Origin: Streptomyces lasiicapitis
Lineage (GTDB): Bacteria; Actinomycetota; Actinomycetes; Streptomycetales; Streptomycetaceae
DNA: 64,000 bases
Reading direction: 5' to 3'
Assembly: GCF_014646335.1 (NCBI RefSeq)
Contig: NZ_BMNG01000011.1
Location: 266,809-330,808 of the forward strand
The translations under genes were made by a program, and so were the position numbers. Shown piece by piece: positions 25,153-32,644 of this stretch. How positions within the stretch are numbered: position 1 is the stretch's first letter; each line of letters opens with the position of its first letter. A model generated the notes under the pieces. It saw only the letters and a list, made by a program, of their open reading frames with translations, searched no databases and had not been told where the DNA came from.

Positions 25153-26997
25153 ATGACTACGAACACCACCAAGAACTCCGGGAACCCGGGAGGCACGGGG
25201 AACACCGGCGGCACGGCCAAGACGCCCGCCAACCTCCCCACCTCCGCCCTCCCCCTCCCGCCGCACATCGCCCGCATCGCCGTCTACGCCGGCTCCGCCA
25301 CCGCCCTCATCGGCACCTTCCTCGCCTGGACCTGGACCACCGCCTTCCCCGGCGACCTCACCGTCACCGGCTACCCCGGCGGCCTCCAGATCATCACCCT
25401 CGTCGGCGCCGCCCTCACCCTGCTCTTCGCCCTCGCCGGACAAGGCATCCGCGGCCTCGGCTGGCTCATCCCCGGCGGCACCAACAGCCCCGTCATCCTC
25501 TTCAGCCTCGCCGTACTCGGCTCCACCGGCTACACCATGGGCGCCATCGCCGAACACCTCGGCGGCGTCGTCAACCTCGAACCCGGCGCCTGGATCTCCG
25601 GCATCGGCGCCCTCGTCGCCACCATCGGCGCCCTCGGACTCCCCTCCGACCTGCCCGCCGACGAACCCCACCAGAACCCCTGGCAACGCTTCCGCTCCAG
25701 CCTCAAGGCACCCGCGCCCCCACGCGCCAAAACCCTGCCCGACTGGATCGAAATCCTCATCATCGCCGCCTCGTTCGGCATCGGCCTCTACGTCTTCGCC
25801 TACGGCATCGAGGCCTACTCCGAACTCTTCATCGGCTTCCTCATCACCACCATCCTCGGCGCCACGGCACTCAACCGGGCAGGCCTCATCCCCCGGCTCA
25901 ACGCCCTCACCGCCAAACACCGCAACGTCACCCTCACCGCCGCGATCATCGCCGCGGCCATGTTCCCCTTCACCCAGAGCGACGCGAGCTACGCCCTCAT
26001 CGGCGTCAACATCCTCATCTTCGCCACCGTCGCCCTCGGCCTGAACGTCGTCGTCGGCCTCGCCGGACTCCTCGACCTCGGATACGTCGCCTTCCTCGGT
26101 GTCGGCGCCTACACCGCCGCCCTCGTCTCCGGATCGCCCGCCTCCACCTTCGACGTCAAATTCCCCTTCTGGGCCGCCGTCCTCACCGGCGCCGCCGCAT
26201 CGCTCGTCTTCGGCATCGTCATCGGCGCCCCCACCCTGCGGCTGCGCGGCGACTACCTCGCCATCGTCACCCTCGGCTTCGGCGAGATCTTCCGCATCAC
26301 CATGAACAACCTCAACGGCAGCGCCGGACCCGACCTCACCAACGGCGCCCAGGGCATCCCCAACATCCCCGACCTCGAAATCCTCGGCTGGAACCTCGGC
26401 ATCGAGCACGAAGTCCTCGGCTTCACCCTCAGCAGGCCCGCCAACTACTACCTGCTGATGCTCTTCTTCACCGCCGTCGTCGTCCTCGTCTTCCGCCGCT
26501 CCGGGGAATCCCGCATCGGCCGCGCCTGGGTCGCCATCCGCGAGGACGAGACCGCCGCCACCGCCATGGGCATCAACGGCTTCCGCGTGAAGCTCATCGC
26601 CTTCGCCCTCGGCGCCACCCTCGCCGGATTCGCAGGCACCGTGCAGGCACACGTCTCATACAGCATCACCCCCGAGCAGTACCTCTTCGCCAACACCGTG
26701 CCGCCCAACTCCGCCTTCCTGCTCGCCGCCGTCATCCTCGGCGGCATGGGCACCATCAGCGGACCCCTCATCGGCGCGGCACTGCTCTACCTCATCCCCG
26801 CCAAACTCCAGTTCCTCGAGGACTACCAGCTGCTGCTGTTCGGCCTCGCCCTCATCCTGCTCATGCGCTTCCGGCCCGAAGGCCTCGTCGCCAACAAGCG
26901 CGCGCAGCTCGAATACCACGAGACCGACCAACTCGACGTACCCGACCAGCAGAAACTCCCCGAAGGAACCGTCGGCGCAAGCAAGGCGGGGGCGTGA
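25153..26997 (+). CDS. livM: Branched-chain amino acid ABC transporter, permease LivM
   Basis: A 614-residue permease, about twice the size of E. coli LivM. The C-terminal 350 residues are the conserved core (YALIGVNILIFATVALGLNV, LLDLGYVAFLGVGAYTAALV, loop GRAWVAIREDETAATAMGIN). The first 260 residues add a Thr/Gly-rich cytoplasmic stretch and about five extra membrane helices, an extension usual in streptomycetes but of unknown use. The start is either the ATG at 25153 or an in-frame GTG at 25144 that overlaps the livH stop; neither has a clear ribosome site, so tight translational coupling is likely. Confidence 0.92.
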   Translation: MTTNTTKNSGNPGGTGNTGGTAKTPANLPTSALPLPPHIARIAVYAGSATALIGTFLAWTWTTAFPGDLTVTGYPGGLQIITLVGAALTLLFALAGQGIRGLGWLIPGGTNSPVILFSLAVLGSTGYTMGAIAEHLGGVVNLEPGAWISGIGALVATIGALGLPSDLPADEPHQNPWQRFRSSLKAPAPPRAKTLPDWIEILIIAASFGIGLYVFAYGIEAYSELFIGFLITTILGATALNRAGLIPRLNALTAKHRNVTLTAAIIAAAMFPFTQSDASYALIGVNILIFATVALGLNVVVGLAGLLDLGYVAFLGVGAYTAALVSGSPASTFDVKFPFWAAVLTGAAASLVFGIVIGAPTLRLRGDYLAIVTLGFGEIFRITMNNLNGSAGPDLTNGAQGIPNIPDLEILGWNLGIEHEVLGFTLSRPANYYLLMLFFTAVVVLVFRRSGESRIGRAWVAIREDETAATAMGINGFRVKLIAFALGATLAGFAGTVQAHVSYSITPEQYLFANTVPPNSAFLLAAVILGGMGTISGPLIGAALLYLIPAKLQFLEDYQLLLFGLALILLMRFRPEGLVANKRAQLEYHETDQLDVPDQQKLPEGTVGASKAGA

Positions 26998-27932
26998 CCA
27001 CCATGACCACCACAACCACCACCACCGTCCTCGAAGCCAGCGGCGTCACCATGCGCTTCGGCGGCCTCACCGCCGTACGCTCCGTCGACCTCACCGTCAA
27101 CACCGGCGAAATCGTCGGCCTCATCGGACCCAACGGCGCCGGCAAGACCACCTTCTTCAACTGCCTCACCGGCCTGTACGTCCCCACCGAGGGCAAGGTC
27201 TCCTACAAGGGCACCGTGCTGCCCGCCAAACCCCACCTCGTCACCGACGCAGGCATCGCCCGCACCTTCCAGAACATCCGGCTCTTCGCCAACATGACCG
27301 TCCTGGAAAACGTCCTCGTCGGACGCCACACCAGGACCAAGGAAGGCCTCTGGTCGGCACTCCTTCGCGGCCCCGGCTTCAAGAGGGCCGAAGCCGCATC
27401 CCACGCACGGGCCATGGAGCTCCTTGAATTCATCGGCCTCGCCCACAAGGCCGACCACCTCTCCCGCAACCTCCCCTACGGCGAACAGCGAAAGCTGGAG
27501 ATCGCCCGCGCACTCGCCAGCGAACCCGGACTCCTCCTCCTCGACGAGCCCACCGCCGGCATGAACCCGCAAGAAACCCGCGCCGCCGAAGAACTCGTCT
27601 TCGCCATACGCGACCAAGGCATCGCCGTCCTCGTCATCGAGCACGACATGCGGTTCATCTTCAACCTCTGCGACCGCGTCGCCGTCCTCGTCCAGGGCGA
27701 GAAACTCGTCGAAGGCAGCTCCGAAGTCGTCCAGGCCGACGAACGCGTCGTCGCCGCCTACCTCGGCACCCCCTTCGAAGGAGCGCCCGGGGCCGCGGAA
27801 GTCGCCGAAGTCGAAGCCGCGGAAGCCGAGGCGGAAGCCGCCGCGGCCACCCCCGACGACACCGCACCAGGCACCACCGGTACCGACAACTCCGGTACCA
27901 GCACCACCGGTTCGGAAGGAAAGAGCCTGTGA
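26994..27932 (+). CDS. livG: Branched-chain amino acid ABC transporter, ATP-binding protein LivG
   Basis: A 312-residue ATPase: Walker A GPNGAGKTT, Q-loop in RTFQNIRLFANMTVLENVLV, the signature region LPYGEQRKLEIARALA, Walker B LLLLDEPTAGMNP and the switch His in VLVIEHDM. The C-terminal 55 residues are an Ala/Glu/Thr-rich low-complexity tail (EVEAAEAEAEAAAATPDD), absent from E. coli LivG and probably disordered. The GTG at 26994 overlaps the livM stop and has AAGG upstream; an ATG three codons later (27003) is an alternative. Confidence 0.94.
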   Translation: MTTMTTTTTTTVLEASGVTMRFGGLTAVRSVDLTVNTGEIVGLIGPNGAGKTTFFNCLTGLYVPTEGKVSYKGTVLPAKPHLVTDAGIARTFQNIRLFANMTVLENVLVGRHTRTKEGLWSALLRGPGFKRAEAASHARAMELLEFIGLAHKADHLSRNLPYGEQRKLEIARALASEPGLLLLDEPTAGMNPQETRAAEELVFAIRDQGIAVLVIEHDMRFIFNLCDRVAVLVQGEKLVEGSSEVVQADERVVAAYLGTPFEGAPGAAEVAEVEAAEAEAEAAAATPDDTAPGTTGTDNSGTSTTGSEGKSL

Positions 27933-28645
27933 CCACACTGCTCGAGGTCGAGGACCTCAGGGTCGCCTACGGCAAGATCGAAGCCGTCAAGGGCATCTCC
28001 TTCAGCGTCGAAGCAGGCCAAGTCGTCACCCTCATCGGCACCAACGGCGCCGGCAAGACCACCACCCTGCGCACGCTCTCCGGGCTCCTCAAGCCCCTCG
28101 CCGGAAAAATCATCTTCGACGGGCAGCCACTCAACCACGTCCCCGCCCACAAGATCGTCGCCCTCGGACTCGCCCACTCCCCCGAAGGCCGGCACATCTT
28201 CCCCCGGCTCACCATCACCGAGAACCTCCAGCTCGGTGCCTACCTCCGCGACGACAAAGCAGGCATCGACAAGGACATCCAACGCGCCTACGAGCTCTTC
28301 CCCATCCTCGGCGAACGCCGCAAGCAAGCCGCCGGCACCCTCTCCGGCGGCGAACAGCAAATGCTCGCCATGGGCCGCGCCCTCATGTCCCGGCCCAAGC
28401 TGCTCATGCTCGACGAACCCTCCATGGGGCTCTCCCCGATCATGATGCAGAAGATCATGCAGACCATCAGCGAGCTCAAGGCCCAGGGCACCACCATCCT
28501 GCTCGTCGAGCAGAACGCCCAGGCCGCGCTGTCCCTCGCCGATCACGGTCACGTGATGGAGGTCGGCAACATCGTCCTGTCCGGGACAGGACAGGACCTG
28601 CTGCATGACGAGTCGGTCCGCAAGGCTTACCTGGGCGAGGACTGA
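27929..28645 (+). CDS. livF: Branched-chain amino acid ABC transporter, ATP-binding protein LivF
   Basis: A 238-residue ATPase partner of LivG: Walker A GTNGAGKTTT, Q-loop region SPEGRHIFPRLTITENLQLG, signature LSGGEQQMLAMGRALM, Walker B LLMLDEPSMGLSP, switch His-equivalent region ILLVEQNAQAAL (Gln/Asn type, typical of LivF). The GTG start overlaps the livG stop (GTGA) behind GGAAGGAAAG. It is the last gene of the operon and is followed by a hairpin terminator. Confidence 0.95.
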   Translation: MTTLLEVEDLRVAYGKIEAVKGISFSVEAGQVVTLIGTNGAGKTTTLRTLSGLLKPLAGKIIFDGQPLNHVPAHKIVALGLAHSPEGRHIFPRLTITENLQLGAYLRDDKAGIDKDIQRAYELFPILGERRKQAAGTLSGGEQQMLAMGRALMSRPKLLMLDEPSMGLSPIMMQKIMQTISELKAQGTTILLVEQNAQAALSLADHGHVMEVGNIVLSGTGQDLLHDESVRKAYLGED

Positions 28646-28668
28646 TCTGGCCCCTGGGCCCTGAGCAG

Positions 28669-28712
28669 CGAAGAGGGCGGTCACCCCGGTGTCGGGGGGA
28701 CCGCCCTCTTCG
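28669..28712 (+). terminator. Terminator of the liv operon
   Basis: CGAAGAGGGCGGT (28669-28681) pairs with its exact complement at 28700-28712; the 18-nt loop contains a second small hairpin CCCCGGTGTCGGGG. It lies 24 bp after the livF stop. Confidence 0.85.
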
Positions 28713-28731
28713 ATGGTTCGTTTGGCTGACC

Positions 28732-28774
28732 GCCGGTGGGGGCTGGTCGCGCAGTTCCCCGCGCCCCTTACGGG
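28732..28774. repeat. 43-bp dispersed intergenic repeat, copy A
   Basis: A 43-bp sequence beginning GCCGGTGGGGGCTGGTCGCG and ending CGCCCCTTACGGG is identical to 43721-43763; a divergent inverted relative lies at 12730-12790. It stands between the liv terminator and the 3' end of the ANTAR regulator. It is a common Streptomyces intergenic sequence. Confidence 0.8.
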
Positions 28775-28785
28775 CCCCGACAGCG

Positions 28786-29439
28786 CTAGCCCTTGGCTGC
28801 CTTCTTTTCCTCCGCGTCCTCGATTACCGCCTCCGCCACCTGCTGCATCGACAGGCGGCGGTCCATCGACGTCTTCTGGATCCAGCGGAACGCGGCGGGC
28901 TCCGTCAGGCCGTACTCCGTCTGGAGAATCGACTTCGCGCGGTCCACCAGCTTGCGGGTCTCCAGGCGCTGCGTGAGGTCGGCGACCTCCTGCTCCAGGG
29001 CCTTCAGCTCCGTGAAGCGGGACACCGCCATCTCGATGGCGGGCACCACGTCGCTCTTGCTGAACGGCTTCACGAGATACGCCATCGCGCCGGCGTCGCG
29101 GGCGCGCTCGACGAGATCGCGCTGGGAGAACGCGGTGAGCATGAGGACCGGGGCGATGGACTCGCCGGCGATCTTCTCCGCCGCGGAGATCCCGTCCAGG
29201 ACGGGCATCTTCACGTCCAGGATGACGAGGTCCGGCTTGTGCTCGCGGGCGAGCTCGATCGCCGTCTCGCCGTCGCCGGCCTCGCCCACGACGGTGTAGC
29301 CCTCTTCCTCGAGCATCTCTTTGAGGTCGAGGCGGATGAGGGCCTCGTCCTCGGCGATGACGACGCGGGTCGTCAGCGGCGGGACGTGCGACTGCTCGTC
29401 GGACACGTCGGCGGGCTCGGGCGACTCGGGGGTGGTCAC
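28786..29439 (-). CDS. ANTAR-domain response regulator (PdtaR-like)
   Basis: A 217-residue response regulator. The receiver domain (about 25-140) has EDE at 30-32 and the phosphoacceptor D75 in LVILDVKMPVLDG; the C-terminal ANTAR domain (about 150-210) has LVDRAKSILQTEYGLTEPAA and FRWIQKTSMDRRLSMQQVAE. ANTAR proteins bind paired hexaloop RNA hairpins and cause antitermination; the mycobacterial orthologue is PdtaR. No histidine kinase is adjacent. The GTG start sits behind GAGGAG and gives MTTPESPEPADVSDEQS. It is divergent from the tRNA gene. Confidence 0.93.
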   Translation of the reverse strand: MTTPESPEPADVSDEQSHVPPLTTRVVIAEDEALIRLDLKEMLEEEGYTVVGEAGDGETAIELAREHKPDLVILDVKMPVLDGISAAEKIAGESIAPVLMLTAFSQRDLVERARDAGAMAYLVKPFSKSDVVPAIEMAVSRFTELKALEQEVADLTQRLETRKLVDRAKSILQTEYGLTEPAAFRWIQKTSMDRRLSMQQVAEAVIEDAEEKKAAKG

Positions 29440-29538
29440 GGGGGCTCCTCGGTACGGGCAGATACTGCTTCCCAAGAGCGTACCTAGCTGCGGTATGGTG
29501 GATGCGCGCAGGGTGAGGGGAAACCTTCGATTCTGTGG

Positions 29539-29613
29539 GCCCCGGTAGCCCAATTGGCAGCAGGCAATGGATTCAAAACCCATACAGTGTCGGTTCGAGT
29601 CCGACCCGGGGCA
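29539..29613 (+). tRNA. tRNA with anticodon CAA (Leu by anticodon), class-I shape
   Basis: A full cloverleaf can be drawn: 7-bp acceptor GCCCCGG/CCGGGGC, D-arm with GG loop (3 bp plus one mismatch), anticodon stem ATGGA/CCCAT with an A.C mismatch next to the loop, loop TTCAAAA, 5-nt variable region ACAGT, perfect T-arm GTCGG-TTCGAGT-CCGAC, discriminator A. The CAA anticodon reads UUG, but bacterial leucine tRNAs are class II with a long variable arm; this one is class I and looks more like a glutamine-type body. CCA is not encoded. A TATGGT at 29494-29499 could be its -10 box. It may be an unusual functional tRNA or a tRNA-like RNA. Confidence 0.8.
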
Positions 29614-29618
29614 CTTTT

Positions 29619-29633
29619 CCTTGGATTCCAAGG
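29619..29633. repeat. 15-bp palindrome just after the tRNA
   Basis: CCTTGG-ATT-CCAAGG, a perfect 6-bp inverted repeat, begins 5 bp after the tRNA. It could be the tRNA's terminator or processing signal, or a recognition sequence of the endonuclease-like protein encoded 90 bp downstream. The rest of the tRNA-to-gene gap (29634-29722) shows no other structure. Confidence 0.4.
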
Positions 29634-29722
29634 TCACGCGAGAATCGATCCACGTCACTTGATCGTGTGAGCAATCGCCCTTTCCGCCACTTCTGGCGCA
29701 TCTCCGGCTCAGTATCGGCCGC

Positions 29723-30496
29723 ATGTACGACATGGGCACACGCAAGCAGGCTCTGGCTCTCGTCTCCCAGGGGCGCAGTCTCAACTCCGTGAGCAAGGAA
29801 GTGGGCGTCTCGCGCGCGGCGATCCGTTCCTGGCAGACGCGAATCGAACCGCTCGGCAGGACCGCTCCCGGGTGTCCCAGGTGCGGTGACGTTCCCGGCA
29901 AGCCCGGCGACCAGGCCGCCTACTCGTACTTACTGGGTCTCTATCTCGGTGACGGCTGCATCAGCTCCCACCGCCGTGGCGTCTACTTCCTGCGCATCGC
30001 GTGCGCGGACGCCTGGCCCGGCCTCATCGACTCCTGCGCGGAGGCGGTCGGCGTCCTGCGTCCGGACAACAAGGTGTTCCGCGTCCAGCGTCAGGGCTGC
30101 CAGTACGTCACCTGCTACAGCAAGCACTGGCCCTGCCTGTTCCCACAGCACGGCCCCGGCAAGAAGCACGAGCGCGCCATCGTGCTCGAACGATGGCAGC
30201 AGGAGATCGTCGACGAGCACCCGTGGGAGTTCATCCGCGGCCTCATCCACTCCGACGGCTGCCGCATCACCAACTGGACCACCCGGCTCGTCGGCGGCGT
30301 AACCAAGCGCTACGAGTACCCGCGGTACTTCTTCACGAACACGTCCACCGACATCGTCGGGCTCTTCACCGGCACCCTCGACCGGCTCGGCGTCGAGTGG
30401 AAGACACTGCACCAGAGCCGCGCCGCCGTCACCGTCTCCATCGCCCGCAAAGCCTCCGTCGCTCTCATGGACACCCACGTAGGCCCCAAATACTGA
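29723..30496 (+). CDS. HTH / LAGLIDADG homing-endonuclease-like protein
   Basis: A 257-residue protein. Residues about 9-40 form a resolvase-like helix-turn-helix (ALVSQGRSLNSVSKEVGVSR); CPRC at 51-54 is a possible zinc knuckle; residues 69-78 (YLLGLYLGDG) and the segment FIRGLIHSDG (acidic D178) are two LAGLIDADG motifs, each with the acidic residue needed for metal and cleavage. It therefore looks like a free-standing two-motif LAGLIDADG DNA endonuclease or a regulator derived from one. L70, inside the first motif, is a TTA codon (29930-29932), which in Streptomyces needs the bldA tRNA. It is 109 bp downstream of the odd tRNA. There is no strong ribosome site; ATG 29732 is an alternative start. 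Confidence 0.75.
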   Translation: MYDMGTRKQALALVSQGRSLNSVSKEVGVSRAAIRSWQTRIEPLGRTAPGCPRCGDVPGKPGDQAAYSYLLGLYLGDGCISSHRRGVYFLRIACADAWPGLIDSCAEAVGVLRPDNKVFRVQRQGCQYVTCYSKHWPCLFPQHGPGKKHERAIVLERWQQEIVDEHPWEFIRGLIHSDGCRITNWTTRLVGGVTKRYEYPRYFFTNTSTDIVGLFTGTLDRLGVEWKTLHQSRAAVTVSIARKASVALMDTHVGPKY

Positions 30497-30578
30497 CCCC
30501 GCAACCGCCCCCGCAATAGGACGCGTCACCGTCCTCCCTCACCCCCCTTGGGACTCTCCCCAAATCGCGGCGCGGGCG

Positions 30579-30608
30579 TTGACCCGGTCGAAACCGCGCT
30601 GCGATCTT
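30579..30608 (+). promoter_or_regulatory. Candidate promoter of the alkylsulfatase gene (leaderless)
   Basis: TTGACC (30579-30584) and GATCTT (30603-30608) are separated by 18 bp. Transcription would start at about the ATG (30616), and no ribosome site precedes that ATG, so a leaderless message is plausible. Confidence 0.35.
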
Positions 30609-30615
30609 CGGGCGC

Positions 30616-32520
30616 ATGACTCCGCTCAGTCGTCGCGGCTTTGTGGCCGCCGCAGCAGGGGCCGCCGCGGCGGCCGTCGCTCTCAGTCCTGAGGCCGCTT
30701 CGGCGGAACCCCCGCCCGCCGGGGGTGATTTCGCCGATGCGGATCGGGGGTTCGTGGCGGCGCTGGTGCCGGGGGTGGTGCGGAATGCCGAGGGGCAGGT
30801 GGTGTACGACGCCGACGCGTACGGGTTTTTGGAGGGGGCGGCGCCGGGCAGCGTGCACGAGGGGCTGTGGCGGCAGGGGAAGTTGGTGGCCAGGCAGGGG
30901 CTGTACAAGGTCGCGGACCGGGTTTATCAGGTGCGGGGGCTTGATCTGTCGAACATGACGGTGGTCGAGGGTGAGAGAGGGGTCGTCGTCGTTGATCCGC
31001 TGATCTCGGCGGAGACGGCGGCTGCCGCGTTGGAGTTGTATCGCGCGCATCGGGGCGACCGGCCGGTCACGGGGTTGATCTACACGCATCCGCATGTGGA
31101 TCACTTCGGGGGGTGTCGCGGGGTGCTGCCGGAGGGGGCTGCGGGCGACGTGCCCGTGCTCGCGCCGGACGGGTTCCTGGAGCACGCGGTGTCGGAGAAC
31201 GTGTACGCGGGGACGGCGATGCAGCGCCGGTCGGGGTACATGTACGGGGCGCGGCTGCCGAAGTCGGCGGTGGGGCAGGTGGGTTGTGGGTTGGGGCAGA
31301 CGGTGTCGCTGGGGTCGGTGGGGTTGATTCCACCGACGCGGAGTGTGGAGCGGACCGGGCAGGTCGAGGTCGTGGACGGGGTGCGGTTCGAGTTTCAGAT
31401 GACGCCGGGGACCGAGGCGCCGGCGGAGATGAATTTCCTGCTGCCGGATCTGCGGGCGTTGTGCATGGCGGAGAACGCGACGCACACGATGCACAACATC
31501 ATCACGTTGCGGGGTGCGCAGGTGCGTGATGCCCGGGAGTGGGCGCGTTACTTGAGTGAGAGCGTGTCACTTTTCGAAGGGCGGGCGGATGTCGCGTTCG
31601 CTTCGCATCACTGGCCCACGTGGGGTGGTGAGTTGATTGTCGAGTTGTTGGAGCGGCAGCGGGATCTGTACGCGTATATGCATGATCAGACGTTGCGGTT
31701 GATCAATGCGGGGTGGACGGGGCGGGAGATCGCGGAGGAGTTGGAGTTGCCGCCGGCGTTGGCGGAGGTGTGGGCGAACCGGGGCTATTACGGGTCGTTG
31801 AGTCATAACGTGAAGGGGATTTACCAGCGTTATATGGGCTGGTTCGACGGGAATCCCGCGCATTTGTGGGAGCATCCGCCGGTCGCGGAGGCGAAGCGGT
31901 ATGTGCGGGCGTTGGGGGGTCGTACGGCGACGGTGGCGAAGGCGCGGGGGTTCGTGCGGGAGGGTGATCTGCGGTTCGCGGCCACGTTGTTGAACCATGT
32001 GGTGTTCGCCGATCCGGGGCACAGGGCGGCGAGGGCGGAGTTGGCCCGGGTGTATACGCGGCTGGGGCGGGGCTCGGAGAACGCGGTGTGGCGGAATTTC
32101 TATCTCATGGGCGCTCAGGAGTTGCGTGAGGGCGTGAAGGGCACGGAGGGGGCGGGGGCGTCCGTCGTGAGTTCTGATCTGTTGCTGGCTCTCGATGTCG
32201 ATCAGCTCATTGATTCGGTGGCGATTCGGGTCAATGGGCCGAGGGCCTGGGATGTGCGGCTGACGATGGACTGGGTTCTTCCGGCGCTGGGGAAGACGTG
32301 GCATGTGGTGTTGCGGCATGGTGTGTTGACGTATCGCAGTGATGCGAAGGCGGATCCGGATGCGGGTGTCACGTTGACGATGACGAAGCCTCAGTTGTTG
32401 GCGATGCTGGCGGGGAAGGGGCTTGGCGACATCGAGGTCGATGGTGATGTGTCGTTGCTGCACACCTTGTTGGGTGTCGTGGACGAGCCGGATCCGGATT
32501 TCGCGATCGTGACGCCGTAG
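30616..32520 (+). CDS. Exported linear alkylsulfatase (SdsA-like, metallo-beta-lactamase fold)
   Basis: A 634-residue enzyme with a Tat signal (SRRGFVAAAAGAA), a metallo-beta-lactamase domain with zinc motif THPHVDH at 157-163, an alkylsulfatase dimerisation domain (YYGSLSHNVKGIYQRYMGWF) and a C-terminal SCP2-like substrate-capturing domain (about 510-630). It should release sulfate from alkyl sulfates such as SDS outside the cell. The codon use is odd: I count 34 TTG among 65 leucine codons, with many codons ending in G or T (GAT, CAT, TAT), unlike the C-ending style of the liv genes. This may reflect transfer or special translation. It is convergent with pyk and shares its terminator. Confidence 0.9.
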   Translation: MTPLSRRGFVAAAAGAAAAAVALSPEAASAEPPPAGGDFADADRGFVAALVPGVVRNAEGQVVYDADAYGFLEGAAPGSVHEGLWRQGKLVARQGLYKVADRVYQVRGLDLSNMTVVEGERGVVVVDPLISAETAAAALELYRAHRGDRPVTGLIYTHPHVDHFGGCRGVLPEGAAGDVPVLAPDGFLEHAVSENVYAGTAMQRRSGYMYGARLPKSAVGQVGCGLGQTVSLGSVGLIPPTRSVERTGQVEVVDGVRFEFQMTPGTEAPAEMNFLLPDLRALCMAENATHTMHNIITLRGAQVRDAREWARYLSESVSLFEGRADVAFASHHWPTWGGELIVELLERQRDLYAYMHDQTLRLINAGWTGREIAEELELPPALAEVWANRGYYGSLSHNVKGIYQRYMGWFDGNPAHLWEHPPVAEAKRYVRALGGRTATVAKARGFVREGDLRFAATLLNHVVFADPGHRAARAELARVYTRLGRGSENAVWRNFYLMGAQELREGVKGTEGAGASVVSSDLLLALDVDQLIDSVAIRVNGPRAWDVRLTMDWVLPALGKTWHVVLRHGVLTYRSDAKADPDAGVTLTMTKPQLLAMLAGKGLGDIEVDGDVSLLHTLLGVVDEPDPDFAIVTP

Positions 32521-32555
32521 CCGCCGCGTACGGACGCATGGAGACGTACGCGTAC

Positions 32556-32590
32556 ATAGCCGCGTACGCAGATATAGCCGCGTACGCAGT
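32556..32590. repeat. 18-bp tandem duplication in the alkylsulfatase 3' region
   Basis: ATAGCCGCGTACGCAGAT occurs twice in tandem (32556-32573 and 32574-32590, the second lacking its last base), within a CGTACG-rich stretch immediately before the terminator. Non-coding. Confidence 0.7.
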
Positions 32591-32627
32591 CGAGGGCCGC
32601 TCCCCCGCGGGAGCGGCCCTCGACTGC
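32586..32627. terminator. Bidirectional terminator between alkylsulfatase and pyk
   Basis: A perfect 19-bp stem (32586-32604 with 32609-32627, beginning GCAGTCGAGGGCCGC) with CCGC loop lies midway between the convergent stops at 32520 and 32645. Confidence 0.9.
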
Positions 32628-32644
32628 AATGGTGTGTGGCCCCC

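Noticed and set aside
24122..28684. Several long acidic Gly/Asp/Glu-rich frames antisense to the liv operon
   Set aside because: They are reverse-complement shadows of C-rich codons; the liv genes explain the region fully.
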